Positions 36,046-46,600 of a stretch of 49,424 nt of DNA are shown here, in pieces. The translations under genes and the position numbers were made by a program. Within the stretch, counting starts at the first letter, position 1. Each line of letters opens with the position of its first letter. Origin of the DNA: Rickettsiales bacterium (GTDB taxonomy: Bacteria; Pseudomonadota; Alphaproteobacteria; Rickettsiales; UBA3002); contig JANQJY010000096.1 of the NCBI GenBank assembly GCA_028281385.1, positions 1 through 49,424 on the forward strand, given 5' to 3'. The notes below the pieces were generated by a model. The model was not told the origin of the DNA. It was given only the letters and a program-made list of their open reading frames with translations, and searched no databases.

Positions 36046-37959
36046 TTATAATTCAAGATCAAACTGTAATTCCGCCAGCCGTTTATAGAGCGGACTGGAC
36101 TTCAGAAGTTGCTTATGTGTACCGATCGCGTCGATCTTGCCTTCATGCATGACGACGATTTTGTCGGCTTTAAGCACGGTAGACAGGCGATGGGCAATCA
36201 CCAGCGTGGTGCGGTCTTTCATCAGCATCTCCAGCGCTTTTTGCACCCATTTCTCATTTTCGGAATCCAATGCGCTGGTCGCTTCATCGAGCAGCAGGAT
36301 GCGCGGGTTGCGAATGATGGCGCGGGCAATGGCGATACGTTGTTTCTGCCCGCCGGAAAGGCGCACGCCACGTTCGCCGAGATAACTGTCGAAGCCTTTG
36401 GGTAGGGTATCGATAAAATCGAATGCCGAGGCGGCCTTTGCCGCATCCATGACCTCGTCATCGGTGGCTTCCGGGTTGCCACAGCGGATATTGTCCCAGA
36501 CATTGGCGGAGAAAATCACCGGATCCTGCGGGACCAGTCCGATATGGCGGCGGAAGACATGAGGCTCCAGATCGGTGAGCGCGATATTGTCGATACAGAT
36601 ATTGCCTTTCTGCGGATCATAAAATCGTAGTAATAGTTGAAAGATCGTTGTTTTACCGGCACCAGACGGACCGACAATCGCCACGGTGCGGCCCGGCTCG
36701 ACGGTGAGTGAGAATTGTTCCAGCGCCGCCGTTTCCGGACGGGACGGATAATGGAAGGTAACATCATTAAAACAGATGAGCCCTTCCGGCGGCACATCAA
36801 GTGCTTTGGGATGAGTGGGAGTGGCAATGTCAGGTATTTCCTGCATCAGTTCCATCAGCCGTTCAGCCGCGCCGGCAGCGCGCTGAAGTTCACCGATCAC
36901 TTCGCTGATAGCAGCCAGAGCACCGGCGGTAATCACCGCGTAAAAAATAAAGGCCGACAGATTGCCGGGAGACAGCTCGCCGCTGACCACATCGCGTCCG
37001 CCGATCCACAGGACGGTAACGATGGCACCGAAGACCAGTGTAATGACAATGGAGGTGAGCAGGGCGCGCACCGCGATGCGGCGCAGAGAGGTTTTGCAGG
37101 CCCTGTTGACCAGCATGCCGAAGCGCCAGGCTTCATAGTCTTCCAGCGACATCGCCTGGATGGTGCGCATTGCGCCGATGGTTTCTTCGGCATGTACACT
37201 CAGATCGGCAACACGGTTCTGAGTCAGGCGGGATAAGAATCGCACGCGCTTGCCGATGACGATAATCGGGACAACGACAAGCGGAACTAAAATGACGACA
37301 TATTCGGTCAGATGCCAGCTGGTAATCACCAGCATCACCAGCCCTCCGACGAACAGAATGCTGTTGCGCAGAAAAATTGACACGGAACTGCCGACAACGG
37401 TTTGTAGCAGCGTGGTATCGGTGGTCAGCCTGGAGAGCAGTTCACCAGTGCGCGTGGTTTCGAAAAAACCGGCATGCATCGACATCATTTTCTGATAGAT
37501 ATCATTGCGGATATCGGCGACGACATGTTCCCCAACCCAGGAGACCAGATAGTAGCGGGCAAAGGTGGCAAAGGCGAGCAGCAGCACCACACCCATCAGC
37601 AGCCAGAACGCATTATCCAGCAGCGCCGGATTACCTTTGGCGATGCCTTCATCGACCAGATAGCGCAGTGCCGCGCCAAGCCCGAGTACGGCGGAAGAGG
37701 TGAACAGCAGAGCAACACACGCGCCGAACACGGCCAGCTTATAGGGGCGCAGATAATCATACATGTACCACAGGCTGCCGATCTGTCCTTTGGCAGGCAA
37801 AGATCCGCCGGCTGCGGCGATAGGATGTTGAGGATACGTCACGCTGCTGTCTAGCAAGAAAAACGGGCAGAGTCTAGGCTCTAAAAAGCAAGAGAGCCCA
37901 AGCCTTGTTTTATACTTCCATTTCCTATCCACACATTCGCCGGTAACGGTTGCAAGCAC
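36046..37959 (-). CDS. MsbA-type ABC exporter (fused TM and ATPase); start uncertain
   Basis: TM domain with TRTGELLSRLTTDTTLLQ; ATPase GPSGAGKTTIFQLLLRFYDPQ, LSGGQKQRIAIARAIIRNPRILLLDEATSALD. Confidence 0.92.
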   Translation of the reverse strand: MLATVTGECVDRKWKYKTRLGLSCFLEPRLCPFFLLDSSVTYPQHPIAAAGGSLPAKGQIGSLWYMYDYLRPYKLAVFGACVALLFTSSAVLGLGAALRYLVDEGIAKGNPALLDNAFWLLMGVVLLLAFATFARYYLVSWVGEHVVADIRNDIYQKMMSMHAGFFETTRTGELLSRLTTDTTLLQTVVGSSVSIFLRNSILFVGGLVMLVITSWHLTEYVVILVPLVVVPIIVIGKRVRFLSRLTQNRVADLSVHAEETIGAMRTIQAMSLEDYEAWRFGMLVNRACKTSLRRIAVRALLTSIVITLVFGAIVTVLWIGGRDVVSGELSPGNLSAFIFYAVITAGALAAISEVIGELQRAAGAAERLMELMQEIPDIATPTHPKALDVPPEGLICFNDVTFHYPSRPETAALEQFSLTVEPGRTVAIVGPSGAGKTTIFQLLLRFYDPQKGNICIDNIALTDLEPHVFRRHIGLVPQDPVIFSANVWDNIRCGNPEATDDEVMDAAKAASAFDFIDTLPKGFDSYLGERGVRLSGGQKQRIAIARAIIRNPRILLLDEATSALDSENEKWVQKALEMLMKDRTTLVIAHRLSTVLKADKIVVMHEGKIDAIGTHKQLLKSSPLYKRLAELQFDLEL

Positions 37960-38069
37960 AGTGTGAGAGGGGTACTTTTTCCCCTAACAACACCAATTAC
38001 ACGAGTTTTGGCAAGCAAGGAAAACAACATGGCCGCCATCATTGTAGCGATGGCACAAAGGGGTCTTCT

Positions 38070-41000
38070 TTGCATATAAAACGCCGATTTACCGATGAAG
38101 CGACAGGGCCGTATGGTGTGGTAACCTTTCATCATATTGACGTGGAAATATGCCATCGGAATGCGGACAGGCGATGCTGCATTACCGGATTTGAAGCGCC
38201 CGAGTCCTGGTCCTACGATGCGTGTGAATGGCTGGTGCGCAATCTGCTACGTAAGACTAGTGTACCGGTAAAGCTACAACCGGTCAAAGAAGAAGGCGTA
38301 CCGTCCTGGCTCTGGCGCTCACAGGCCGATATGGAGGCCATGGTCAGGCTCGACGAAGCGGAACGATTTTCTCATGAAGTCTCGACTAAACAAATTTTCC
38401 ATCGCATGGCCGGAAGCTGGACTTACTGGGGCTGGAAGGAAGGCTATTTCGATACTGAAAGCGATGCGAAAGCCTTTTATGACGAATGCTGTTATCTGCT
38501 GGCGTCGCAGAAGATGGCGCCTGCCGCGCCGCAGTGGATCAATGACGGGCTGCACTGGGCGTATGGGATCGACAGCCGCACGCACGGGCATTATTATGTC
38601 GATAGTGTCAGTGGCAAACTGGTAGCGTCGAAAAGTGCCTGCGAACGGCCGCAGCATCACGCCTCTTTCATTCAGGGTGTGAGTGACAGTTTGGTCAATG
38701 ACGGCGGTATCATGGATCTGTGTTCGCGCGAGGCACGCGTATTCAAATATGGCGCCGGTACGGCGAGCAATGTCTCTTCCATGCGTGGAGCAGGAGAAGG
38801 CTTGTCAGGCGGTGCCACGTCAAGCGGGCTGCTGGCCTTTTTGACCATCGGTGAAAAAATTGCCGGAGCGATCCATCCGGGCGGCACGGAAATCCACGCG
38901 CGCAAGCTGGCGACGGTTGATGTCGATCATCCCGATATTCTCGATGTGATTGCGTTGCCCGTCCGGCGTAAACAGCAGAAGACCGTCCAGTCAATCGGCG
39001 CAGCGGCGTATCTCACGCATGCATTGACGGTGCGGCAGGCAGCGTCCAAAGGCATGGGTGCGGGCGAGGGAATATCGCTTCATAAGGCCGCGGCGGCGGC
39101 GAAGCATGATGGTATTCCGGGCAACGTCATTCAGGAATGGATAGGGCATTCCGGCGAACCGCTGGTGCAGCCGTTTGAGTCGGAAGAAGACAAAACAGTA
39201 TTCGCTGTGCGTGTGAGCGATGATTTCATGCAGGCGGCGGCTCAGAAACATTCCTGGGAATTGAGAAGCCGCGTCGGCAAGGAAGTCTGCCGTGCGCATT
39301 CGGCGGAACGCCTGTTGCAACGCCTGAGCAAAAGCTGCAGTGATTCGGCGTTGCTGTCGGTGCATTTTGCCAATCCGATTCATGCCTGGAACAGCTGCGC
39401 CCGGGAAGGCGTCATTCGCACGTCCGGTGCGGAAGAAGCGTTTTTCTTTCACGATGATACCGCCTGTCCGATGGCGCATATCAATCTATTGTCGTTTACC
39501 GATAAGCAATCGGGGTTTGATGTCGCAGCGTTTGAGCATGTCACAAGGCTGTCTGCCATTCTGCTCGATATCTCCGTGGCAAATGCGCAATACCCGTCCA
39601 AAGCGATGGCGATGAATTGTTACCGGTTGCGTCCGATCGGGTTGAGCATGTGCAACCTGTCGCCGTTGCTGATGCGGTTCGGCTATGCGTATGACAGTGA
39701 AGAAGCCAGGCAGCTTGCCTCCGCCATTGCATCGCTGATGACCGGGGTTGGTTACGCGACATCGGCTGAACTGGCACGGGAATTGGGAGCGTTTGAGTCC
39801 TATTCGGATAATGTGGCAAGCATGCGCACTGTGGTTGAGCAGCATCGTGATGTGGCGAATGGAAGGCGTATCGATGCTTCCGCCTTTACCATCCAGGGTT
39901 CGGCGTTGGGTAGTGATGCCATAAGCGCAGCATTACATCGTGTGTGGGATGTGGCGTATGAGCTTGGTAAAGCCCATGGCTACAGCAATGCGCATATCAG
40001 CCTGTTGGCGGATGATGAGATTGTGCATGCGGTGATGGAAGGAGAGTATGTTGGCGTTGCGCCGATGCGCAGCCTGCTGCTGACACGCCAGACGGTGGAA
40101 GGCAGCCGCCGTTGCGAGGTGCATTCGTCGGTTACAGCGGGGCTGGAAGCGCTCGGCTATGCGTCGCGGCAGATTGAGGCGATGGTACGCTATATTGGCG
40201 GGGTACGTTCGTTGAACAATGCGTCGGTGATCAACGGGAATGCGCTGCGCGTGCAGGGATTCGGTGCCGAACAGATTGCCGCACTGGAAGCCGCGCTGAA
40301 GGATGCGGAACATATCCGCGACGTGTTTGATCCCTGGGTGCTGGGTGAGGGATTCTGTCGTCATGTCATCGGGCTGAATGACCAGGATATGCATGACGCC
40401 TCGTTCGACATGCTCGAGCATCTGGGGTATGACGTGGAAACGGTGGAAGACGCCAACCGGATCATTTGCGGAACCGGCAGCCTGAGCGGCGCGCCGTTCC
40501 TCCGTTGTGAGGATGAAGCGGTGTTTGCCGTGCTGGCGGATCAGCATGCATCGGTAAGTGCCGCCATGCAGCTGGAGATGATGGCGGCGGTGCAGCCGTC
40601 TGTGTCGGGAGCAATCGCCTCGGCGGTGACGTTGGGACGGGATGATACGGATCAGGAAGTGGAGCAGTATATCACCCGCGCATGGAAGGCGGGGCTGAAG
40701 TCCGTCCGGTTTGCGGCGGGGGATGTTGCACCTCACACATTGGTCAACGCAGAGGAAGATTTTGAACAGGAAGCGATGTCGGAGGGTGAGAGTGCGAAAC
40801 TGGCGATTCACCGGCCGGTTGTTGCCATTGCTGCGCCCGCACCCGCTGCCGCCCCTGTGCAGCCTTTACCTGTGGCAGGGCGCAGAGCATTGCCGCTACG
40901 CTCCAAAGGATATGTGCAAAAGGCGTGGGTGGATGAGCAGGATGTGATTATCCGCACGGCAGAGTTTGACGATGGTTCGCTTGGTGAGGTGCAGATCGAA

Positions 41001-41282
41001 TTGCCGGGTGCATCGCATGAGTTGCAGGCGATGGTGACGGGGGTAGCGCATGCTGTCACATTGGCACTGCAATATGGTGCGTCACTGGAAGAACTGTCGG
41101 AGCAATTCTCCTGCGGACAGACACAGGCGTCGTTACTGGTAAAGGGCAATGCGCATATCCGGCAGGCTTCATCGGTGATCGATTATGTGTTCCGGGAACT
41201 CACTTCGAGCTATGGGCAAAAAGCGAAGAAGCTGCCGGAGGCAATACCGGCAGTGGTTTCAACTACCCTGCAGAGCGCGTAG
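38070..41282 (+). CDS. NrdJ (class II, B12-dependent ribonucleotide reductase) paralog, predicted catalytically inactive
   Basis: Full-length similarity (VPSWLWRSQADMEA, SWTYWGWKEGYFDTESDAKAFYDE, LVNDGGIMDL, FKYGAGTASN, HDDTACPMAHINLLSF, RSKGYVQKAWV..RTAEFDDGSLGE, VIDYVFRELTSSY) with catalytic motifs replaced; TTG at 38070 (MHIKRRFTDEATG) likely start. Confidence 0.85.
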   Translation: MHIKRRFTDEATGPYGVVTFHHIDVEICHRNADRRCCITGFEAPESWSYDACEWLVRNLLRKTSVPVKLQPVKEEGVPSWLWRSQADMEAMVRLDEAERFSHEVSTKQIFHRMAGSWTYWGWKEGYFDTESDAKAFYDECCYLLASQKMAPAAPQWINDGLHWAYGIDSRTHGHYYVDSVSGKLVASKSACERPQHHASFIQGVSDSLVNDGGIMDLCSREARVFKYGAGTASNVSSMRGAGEGLSGGATSSGLLAFLTIGEKIAGAIHPGGTEIHARKLATVDVDHPDILDVIALPVRRKQQKTVQSIGAAAYLTHALTVRQAASKGMGAGEGISLHKAAAAAKHDGIPGNVIQEWIGHSGEPLVQPFESEEDKTVFAVRVSDDFMQAAAQKHSWELRSRVGKEVCRAHSAERLLQRLSKSCSDSALLSVHFANPIHAWNSCAREGVIRTSGAEEAFFFHDDTACPMAHINLLSFTDKQSGFDVAAFEHVTRLSAILLDISVANAQYPSKAMAMNCYRLRPIGLSMCNLSPLLMRFGYAYDSEEARQLASAIASLMTGVGYATSAELARELGAFESYSDNVASMRTVVEQHRDVANGRRIDASAFTIQGSALGSDAISAALHRVWDVAYELGKAHGYSNAHISLLADDEIVHAVMEGEYVGVAPMRSLLLTRQTVEGSRRCEVHSSVTAGLEALGYASRQIEAMVRYIGGVRSLNNASVINGNALRVQGFGAEQIAALEAALKDAEHIRDVFDPWVLGEGFCRHVIGLNDQDMHDASFDMLEHLGYDVETVEDANRIICGTGSLSGAPFLRCEDEAVFAVLADQHASVSAAMQLEMMAAVQPSVSGAIASAVTLGRDDTDQEVEQYITRAWKAGLKSVRFAAGDVAPHTLVNAEEDFEQEAMSEGESAKLAIHRPVVAIAAPAPAAAPVQPLPVAGRRALPLRSKGYVQKAWVDEQDVIIRTAEFDDGSLGEVQIELPGASHELQAMVTGVAHAVTLALQYGASLEELSEQFSCGQTQASLLVKGNAHIRQASSVIDYVFRELTSSYGQKAKKLPEAIPAVVSTTLQSA

Positions 41283-43638
41283 CGTGTTTACTCAGCGATA
41301 ATTGATAATAGTCATCCATAATGGACGGGTAGAGGTGCGCCTCGCGCCACTGATTAAGTGTTTCGGGTGGTGGCGTGATCGATAGAGATAACAGCTGATC
41401 ATTGAGCATGGCAGGATGATCGGCCAGGCTGACGGGCAATAGCTCTCCCCAGTTAAGCGTGCGGATACGTTCGGCAGGTGCACCCAGATCGAACGCTATG
41501 GGAAACAGCAAGGCATTCAGCGCAATGGAAAGACTATAGCTGTAGGTTTCCGGCCAGATGGAGGCAAACAATGCGGCATGGCACGGGGTGCGTTCCAGCC
41601 AATGGTAAATGTCATCATCCTGATAACGCCCATGGATGGTGACCCGTTCGGTACGCAACAGATCGGTTTCATATTCGTGGGCGGCCTCTCCGAAAATATG
41701 AAACCGTATGGGCAGATTGCGTGACTGTGCATCCTGCGCCAACTGTAGGATGACTTTCGCGCCCTTATGGCGGGTAAGGGCGCCGATACAGGCGATTTTC
41801 ATTACCTCGTCTGTTTTTCTGGGATGGAAGGTGCCCCGATGTTCTATGGCGATCTCCGGATGCGGTTTGGGATAAACATCCAGCGCGGGGTAATAATGCT
41901 GAACACGCCCGGCCGTATCATGAGAAGGGGTAAACACATGGCGGGCCGAAGACAGCAGCCGGTTATGGATGGCCTGCCATTGCCAGACGGGCATGCGCCC
42001 GGCGGCGGTATGGTGGGTATCGGCATAATGCTGTGACTCTTTGACGCTTGGATTGCCCTGAAAGATATCGCCGTGGCAAAGCAGGTTGATGCTCGGGCAG
42101 ATCATGGCATAGTCATGCATGGTGACGTCATACTGCGCATCCAGCCGTTCGGCCAGTTGCGGCAGCCATTCGGCAAAACGAATGGCAAAGCCGTGAAGGT
42201 GATGCAGATGCATGTGGTGGATGTTCAATGCACAGAGCGCCTCGATCAGTTGATCCTGATCGTCATCCAGTGAAAACAGGTTGTTGGGTGTGGGCTGAAC
42301 ATCCGGATGCCATAATTGCAGCACGGCAGGATTGTCCTGATCGGGCGACAGGCGATATGTGCTGATCTGTTCCTGCCCGAGTCTGGCGGAGAGATCCTGG
42401 ATGTGGGTTTCCGTTCCGCCGCCGGAGCAATGAGAGATCATCAAGATCGAATGCGGTTGTCTGACGGCTGCGAGACGCGCCATATCCAACGCGCGGCGGG
42501 CGGGAAATAACGGATCACGGATTTTAAAATCGCGGATCAGTTCGCGATAATGTGGATAACGGCGGTTGAGAATCTTCAGATGCTTTTTAACCAGTGCCGA
42601 TTTTTCCTTGCCGAAGGAGCGGCCACCGCGATGCAGAACGTAAGTATTGGTAGCGCATAGATGCACATAACCTTTGGCTGCAGCGCGCAGGCACCAGTCA
42701 TTTTCTTCGCCATATCCTTTGTCGAAACTGTCGGCGTCAAAGCCGCCGATGTCATCGAGCGCCTGGCGTGTCATATACATGCAAAAGCCGACGGCGGTGG
42801 GAATCTCAACTGCCGGCGGATTGACCTGTGCGGTCAGGGCGTTCAGCGTTTCGCCACTGCATTCCAGCGCATGATCATTCGCCTGCGATGCTGCGGGATA
42901 GCTGCAGATTTCCGCATTGTTGGACAGCGGGGTCACCGAAGCGATGCTGTCATGTTGTGTTGCGGTGTTGCGAAGCCGGTCGATCCATCCGTCATAAACC
43001 TCTGTGTCGCTGTTAAGCAGTATCACATCGCCATGATCATGGCAGTACATGCCTTCATTGGCGGTGCGGACAAAACCCTGATTACGCTCATGGGTGATCA
43101 GATCGAACATCCCCTGCTCATGCAGGCGGGTTAATGCTGTGCGTAATGCCGGATCGGGACTGGCATCGTCGATCACGGTTATACAGAATGCCGTCTCGTT
43201 TTCAGCGCGTAACACCGAGTAAAGACAACACAGCGTTTCGTCGTATCCGCGGTAGACGGGAATGACGACATGTACGGCGATGTCGGAATGATAGCGCTGT
43301 GCCGTCAGTTCCTGCCAGGCAGTCTCCGGCGGAGCCTCGGCAGTAGGCAGGGGAGGGAGTGTGTTTGTTGTGTCACCCTGCGGTGCAAAGAGATGATGCA
43401 GGCGTGTAAGCCCGCTGCGTCCTTCCAGCCAGCGCTGATAGGAATCGCTTTGTACGATCAGATGTTCGATGCCGCCATAGGTCAGTTCTTTCAGACCGGC
43501 GCGCAGGCGCTCGCCCATCGGCAGCAGGCCGTAAAGCCATGCGAGGTTGCTCCACCCCTTACGAAGCGCGGAGATGACCAGCCTGCGACGTGCCCAGAGC
43601 CAGCGTAAGAGCGGCATGATGATGTTTTCCGTTACCAT
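41263..43638 (-). CDS. multidomain glycosyltransferase (GT2-like plus second GT domain)
   Basis: VHVVIPVYRGYDETLCCLYSVLRAENETAFCITVIDDASPD, GYGEENDWCLRAAAKGY; C-terminal GT4-like IACIGALTRHKGAKVILQLAQDA. Confidence 0.85.
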   Translation of the reverse strand: MVTENIIMPLLRWLWARRRLVISALRKGWSNLAWLYGLLPMGERLRAGLKELTYGGIEHLIVQSDSYQRWLEGRSGLTRLHHLFAPQGDTTNTLPPLPTAEAPPETAWQELTAQRYHSDIAVHVVIPVYRGYDETLCCLYSVLRAENETAFCITVIDDASPDPALRTALTRLHEQGMFDLITHERNQGFVRTANEGMYCHDHGDVILLNSDTEVYDGWIDRLRNTATQHDSIASVTPLSNNAEICSYPAASQANDHALECSGETLNALTAQVNPPAVEIPTAVGFCMYMTRQALDDIGGFDADSFDKGYGEENDWCLRAAAKGYVHLCATNTYVLHRGGRSFGKEKSALVKKHLKILNRRYPHYRELIRDFKIRDPLFPARRALDMARLAAVRQPHSILMISHCSGGGTETHIQDLSARLGQEQISTYRLSPDQDNPAVLQLWHPDVQPTPNNLFSLDDDQDQLIEALCALNIHHMHLHHLHGFAIRFAEWLPQLAERLDAQYDVTMHDYAMICPSINLLCHGDIFQGNPSVKESQHYADTHHTAAGRMPVWQWQAIHNRLLSSARHVFTPSHDTAGRVQHYYPALDVYPKPHPEIAIEHRGTFHPRKTDEVMKIACIGALTRHKGAKVILQLAQDAQSRNLPIRFHIFGEAAHEYETDLLRTERVTIHGRYQDDDIYHWLERTPCHAALFASIWPETYSYSLSIALNALLFPIAFDLGAPAERIRTLNWGELLPVSLADHPAMLNDQLLSLSITPPPETLNQWREAHLYPSIMDDYYQLSLSKHATRSAG

Positions 43639-43686
43639 GCGCGCACCATAGCGCGCATACCGGAATATGCAAAGTAAATCTGTGGC

Positions 43687-44625
43687 TTAGCTTTCTTCCG
43701 ATACGGCGTTTGCCAGCGGATGCTTATTCTTTACCAACTCCTGCAGGCGGGCGGTTGCCACATGGGTATAGATTTGCGTGGTGGAAATGTCGCTGTGGCC
43801 GAGCAGTTCCTGGATGACGCGCAAATCGGCGCCGCCTTCAAGCAGATGTGTGGCAAAGGAATGACGCAGCGTATGAGGTGACAGGCGTGCCGGGTCAAGA
43901 TTCGCGGCCAGTGCCAACTCTTTTAATAATTGTCCGAAACGTTGGCGCGTCAGATGCCCGGCCTTTCCCGAAGACGGAAACAGCCAGGGCGAGGCGGTCT
44001 GTTCACCAGTGAAGGCAAGGCGTATTTCGAGATAGGCTGTAAGGGCATGGATGGCACGCTGATGTAATGGCGCCAGCCGCTCCTTGCCGCCTTTGCCGCG
44101 GATGATGAGAAAAGGTTCGATCCCGCCCTTGGCATTATGCTGAATATGTGAGAGTTTCAATCCCACCAGTTCCGACACGCGCATGCCGGACGCATAGAGC
44201 ATCTCCAGCAGGCAATGCATGCGTATGCCGGCGATACCGTCCATCTGCTCAGCCGTTTGCAGCAGGCGTTCCACCTCGTCATGGCTTAGTGTGTTGGGCA
44301 GCGACCGGGGTTTTTTTGGCGCTTCGACATTGACGGTTGGATCGTCGGCACGTAGTTTCTCCGAATACAGAAAGCGGAAAAACTGACGCAGCGATGACAG
44401 TTTACGTGCGATACTGTTTGCCGAGAGATGCTGCTTTGACAGATGCATGAGGTAACGTTCGACATCTGCGCGCTCAAGTGATGTCACCTCCAGCGAAGAG
44501 GAAGTGCAGTAACGCTGAAATTGTATGAGATCGCGCTGATAGGACTCGGCGGTATGGCGCGATGCGCCCTTTTCGGCAAGCAACATTTCGATGAAGGATT
44601 CGATGAATAAGGAGGGCTGACTCAT
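43687..44625 (-). CDS. xerD: XerD-like tyrosine recombinase
   Basis: Catalytic motifs [57 protein letters not shown]. Confidence 0.92.
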   Translation of the reverse strand: MSQPSLFIESFIEMLLAEKGASRHTAESYQRDLIQFQRYCTSSSLEVTSLERADVERYLMHLSKQHLSANSIARKLSSLRQFFRFLYSEKLRADDPTVNVEAPKKPRSLPNTLSHDEVERLLQTAEQMDGIAGIRMHCLLEMLYASGMRVSELVGLKLSHIQHNAKGGIEPFLIIRGKGGKERLAPLHQRAIHALTAYLEIRLAFTGEQTASPWLFPSSGKAGHLTRQRFGQLLKELALAANLDPARLSPHTLRHSFATHLLEGGADLRVIQELLGHSDISTTQIYTHVATARLQELVKNKHPLANAVSEES

Positions 44626-44630
44626 AACAC

Positions 44631-46376
44631 TTAAGGAGTATGAGAAAAAATCACCTCGATGGCAAGTTGCCGTGCCAGTTCATGTTGATTGAAACGCTGC
44701 AGCACGGTGATGGCCGTCTCCAGCGTTGCGGGCGAAAGCGTGCTGAGCTTTCCGTTCTCCGCAAAGGACATCAGCAGCAAAATGACTTTGGCGAGGTTGC
44801 CTTCCCTGCCGGCCTGAAGCAGATCGTTGCTCTCGTCTGACGATGTATCCGTATTTGCCTGCGATACGGCTTGCAGGGCGTCGTCATTCACCCGATAGCC
44901 GAATGCCCGCATCGCATGGTAGAACTGTGCCAGTTGCAATGCGGCGTTGTCAGATAAGCTGTCGGTAACGGTGAAGCTGGGTAGCGAACGGGCGGCTTCA
45001 CTGGCGGGCAGATTGGTCTGCATCAGCACGGGCTGAATCGAATAGGCGATAAAGGTCAGCGGATCGTTGGTATAAAAACGGTCCAGCATGCGCAGCCATG
45101 GTTTTAATGCGGCATTGTCGGGGTTGCCGGTCAGGGCGGCGAGCGCCTGAGCGGCAAAGCGGTTTTCGGGAAGGCTGTTTTCATACGCTGTGGCGATGGT
45201 ACGGTATAACGGCTCAAGCAGGCGATGTGCCGTATAATGCAGCCCTTCTTTTTCGAAGGATGCGAGCAATACGCCGGTGGTATAGACCGAGGGTTTTTGA
45301 TTGGCCGTTGCGATCAGCTTGTTCTGTAATTTATGATAAAGTGTAGCGCGTCGATGTACTTCCTGAATGCGGCCTTTTCGCTTTGTCTGACGCAACTGAT
45401 CGTAAAGCGGTAATAATGCCTCTATGGGGGCCATTCCCCTATTCACGGCCTGTTCCATAAAGGTGGTACGCACTGAAAGTTCATAGTGCGGATTATGTGC
45501 GACGATCAGCAGATAGTCGGCAGTGCGTGTTTCTAAGCGACTGTCGGCATCCAGTGCTTTGCCTGCCCGGTCAAACCAGACGAGCCGGTCTGACATGTTG
45601 GTCAAAGGTGATTCGGGCGGAGTAATCTTGATATTTTCATAACGGAAATCATCCATGATACTGTCGAACCAGGCGGGCATCGCATCACTTTTTTCGCGCA
45701 GGATAGAGCGTGCCAGTTCAGCCTGATCGCCATGTTCAAGCCGGGCCAGACAGAAGATCACCATGCGTTGCATGGCGGGAGAAGGGTTTTCCGTTGTTTC
45801 GAATAAGGTGCGATACAGGTGACATGCCTCTTCGCCACGACCGGTTTTGAAAAGCAGTTCGGCATACATCCGCTTTAGCGGTGCGGGCCTTAGCGAGGCG
45901 GGCACGGCTTCGATCAGTGCGGTTGCGTCCGAGAAGGCACCGAGATGCACTAAGGCGTTCACGCGCGTTTCCAGCCAGCCGTCCGTATTGTGTCTGGGGG
46001 CGGCGGCCTTGTGATGCAGCATGGTAATTAAAAAATATTTCAGTGCTGACTCGGGCGGATGTTGAGGAAGCAGGCTCAGTAGTGTGTCTACTTCTTTGCG
46101 GGTCAGATAGCGCCAGAGCTGATCATCCAGCCCGTCGGACTTCAGCCCGAGATCGTCAATGAAAGAACGGTTCTCGCTGATGGCGATGCTATTGCTGTCT
46201 GGCACATCCACCTCTTCTGCAGGTGGTTCGGGGATCAGAAAGCCGGATTCCTCCGCAGGGGCGGGCGGTAATGTCAGCCTATGCGAACTGTCCAGCGTGC
46301 CGATCGGCTCATTGGCCTGTGTGCCAAAGGTGCTTACAGTAAAGGAAAGATATAAGAATGTAGACAGAATGGGCAT
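44631..46376 (-). CDS. secreted helical-repeat (TPR-like) hypothetical protein
   Basis: 581 aa, N-terminal hydrophobic segment, alpha-helical repeat composition; between xerD and aroK. Confidence 0.65.
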   Translation of the reverse strand: MPILSTFLYLSFTVSTFGTQANEPIGTLDSSHRLTLPPAPAEESGFLIPEPPAEEVDVPDSNSIAISENRSFIDDLGLKSDGLDDQLWRYLTRKEVDTLLSLLPQHPPESALKYFLITMLHHKAAAPRHNTDGWLETRVNALVHLGAFSDATALIEAVPASLRPAPLKRMYAELLFKTGRGEEACHLYRTLFETTENPSPAMQRMVIFCLARLEHGDQAELARSILREKSDAMPAWFDSIMDDFRYENIKITPPESPLTNMSDRLVWFDRAGKALDADSRLETRTADYLLIVAHNPHYELSVRTTFMEQAVNRGMAPIEALLPLYDQLRQTKRKGRIQEVHRRATLYHKLQNKLIATANQKPSVYTTGVLLASFEKEGLHYTAHRLLEPLYRTIATAYENSLPENRFAAQALAALTGNPDNAALKPWLRMLDRFYTNDPLTFIAYSIQPVLMQTNLPASEAARSLPSFTVTDSLSDNAALQLAQFYHAMRAFGYRVNDDALQAVSQANTDTSSDESNDLLQAGREGNLAKVILLLMSFAENGKLSTLSPATLETAITVLQRFNQHELARQLAIEVIFSHTP

Positions 46377-46534
46377 TATTCGTTTGCCTCAACAGGCGTC
46401 AGGATGGCATCAAGCGGGATGTCGCGTTCTACATTACCTTCGGGTGGCGGTAATTCCGTGCTTCCCAGAAATATAATAGCGGAAATCAGCAGAATAACGG
46501 AGACTCCGGCGGCGATAAGAGATAATTTGGACAT
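46376..46534 (-). CDS. 52-aa single-TM small protein
   Basis: MSKLSLIAAGVSVILLISAIIFLGSTELPPPEGNVERDIPLDAILTPVEANE*; stop/start overlap (TAATG) with the 44631-46376 gene; missing from ORF track. Confidence 0.7.
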   Translation of the reverse strand: MSKLSLIAAGVSVILLISAIIFLGSTELPPPEGNVERDIPLDAILTPVEANE

Positions 46535-46600
46535 GATGTGTTGATATTCCTTGTTACGTGGTTGACTGAACCTCTATATGTCACAATATGTAGCAAATCT

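Noticed and set aside
37960-38069. Cobalamin riboswitch or NrdR box upstream of the NrdJ-like gene
   Set aside because: The gap is only about 110 bp and I see no B12-box-like or NrdR-box palindrome; a covariance search would be needed to revisit.
39933-40811. 292-aa minus-strand ORF opposite the NrdJ-like gene
   Set aside because: His/Arg/Gln-rich antisense shadow of a strongly coding plus-strand frame.
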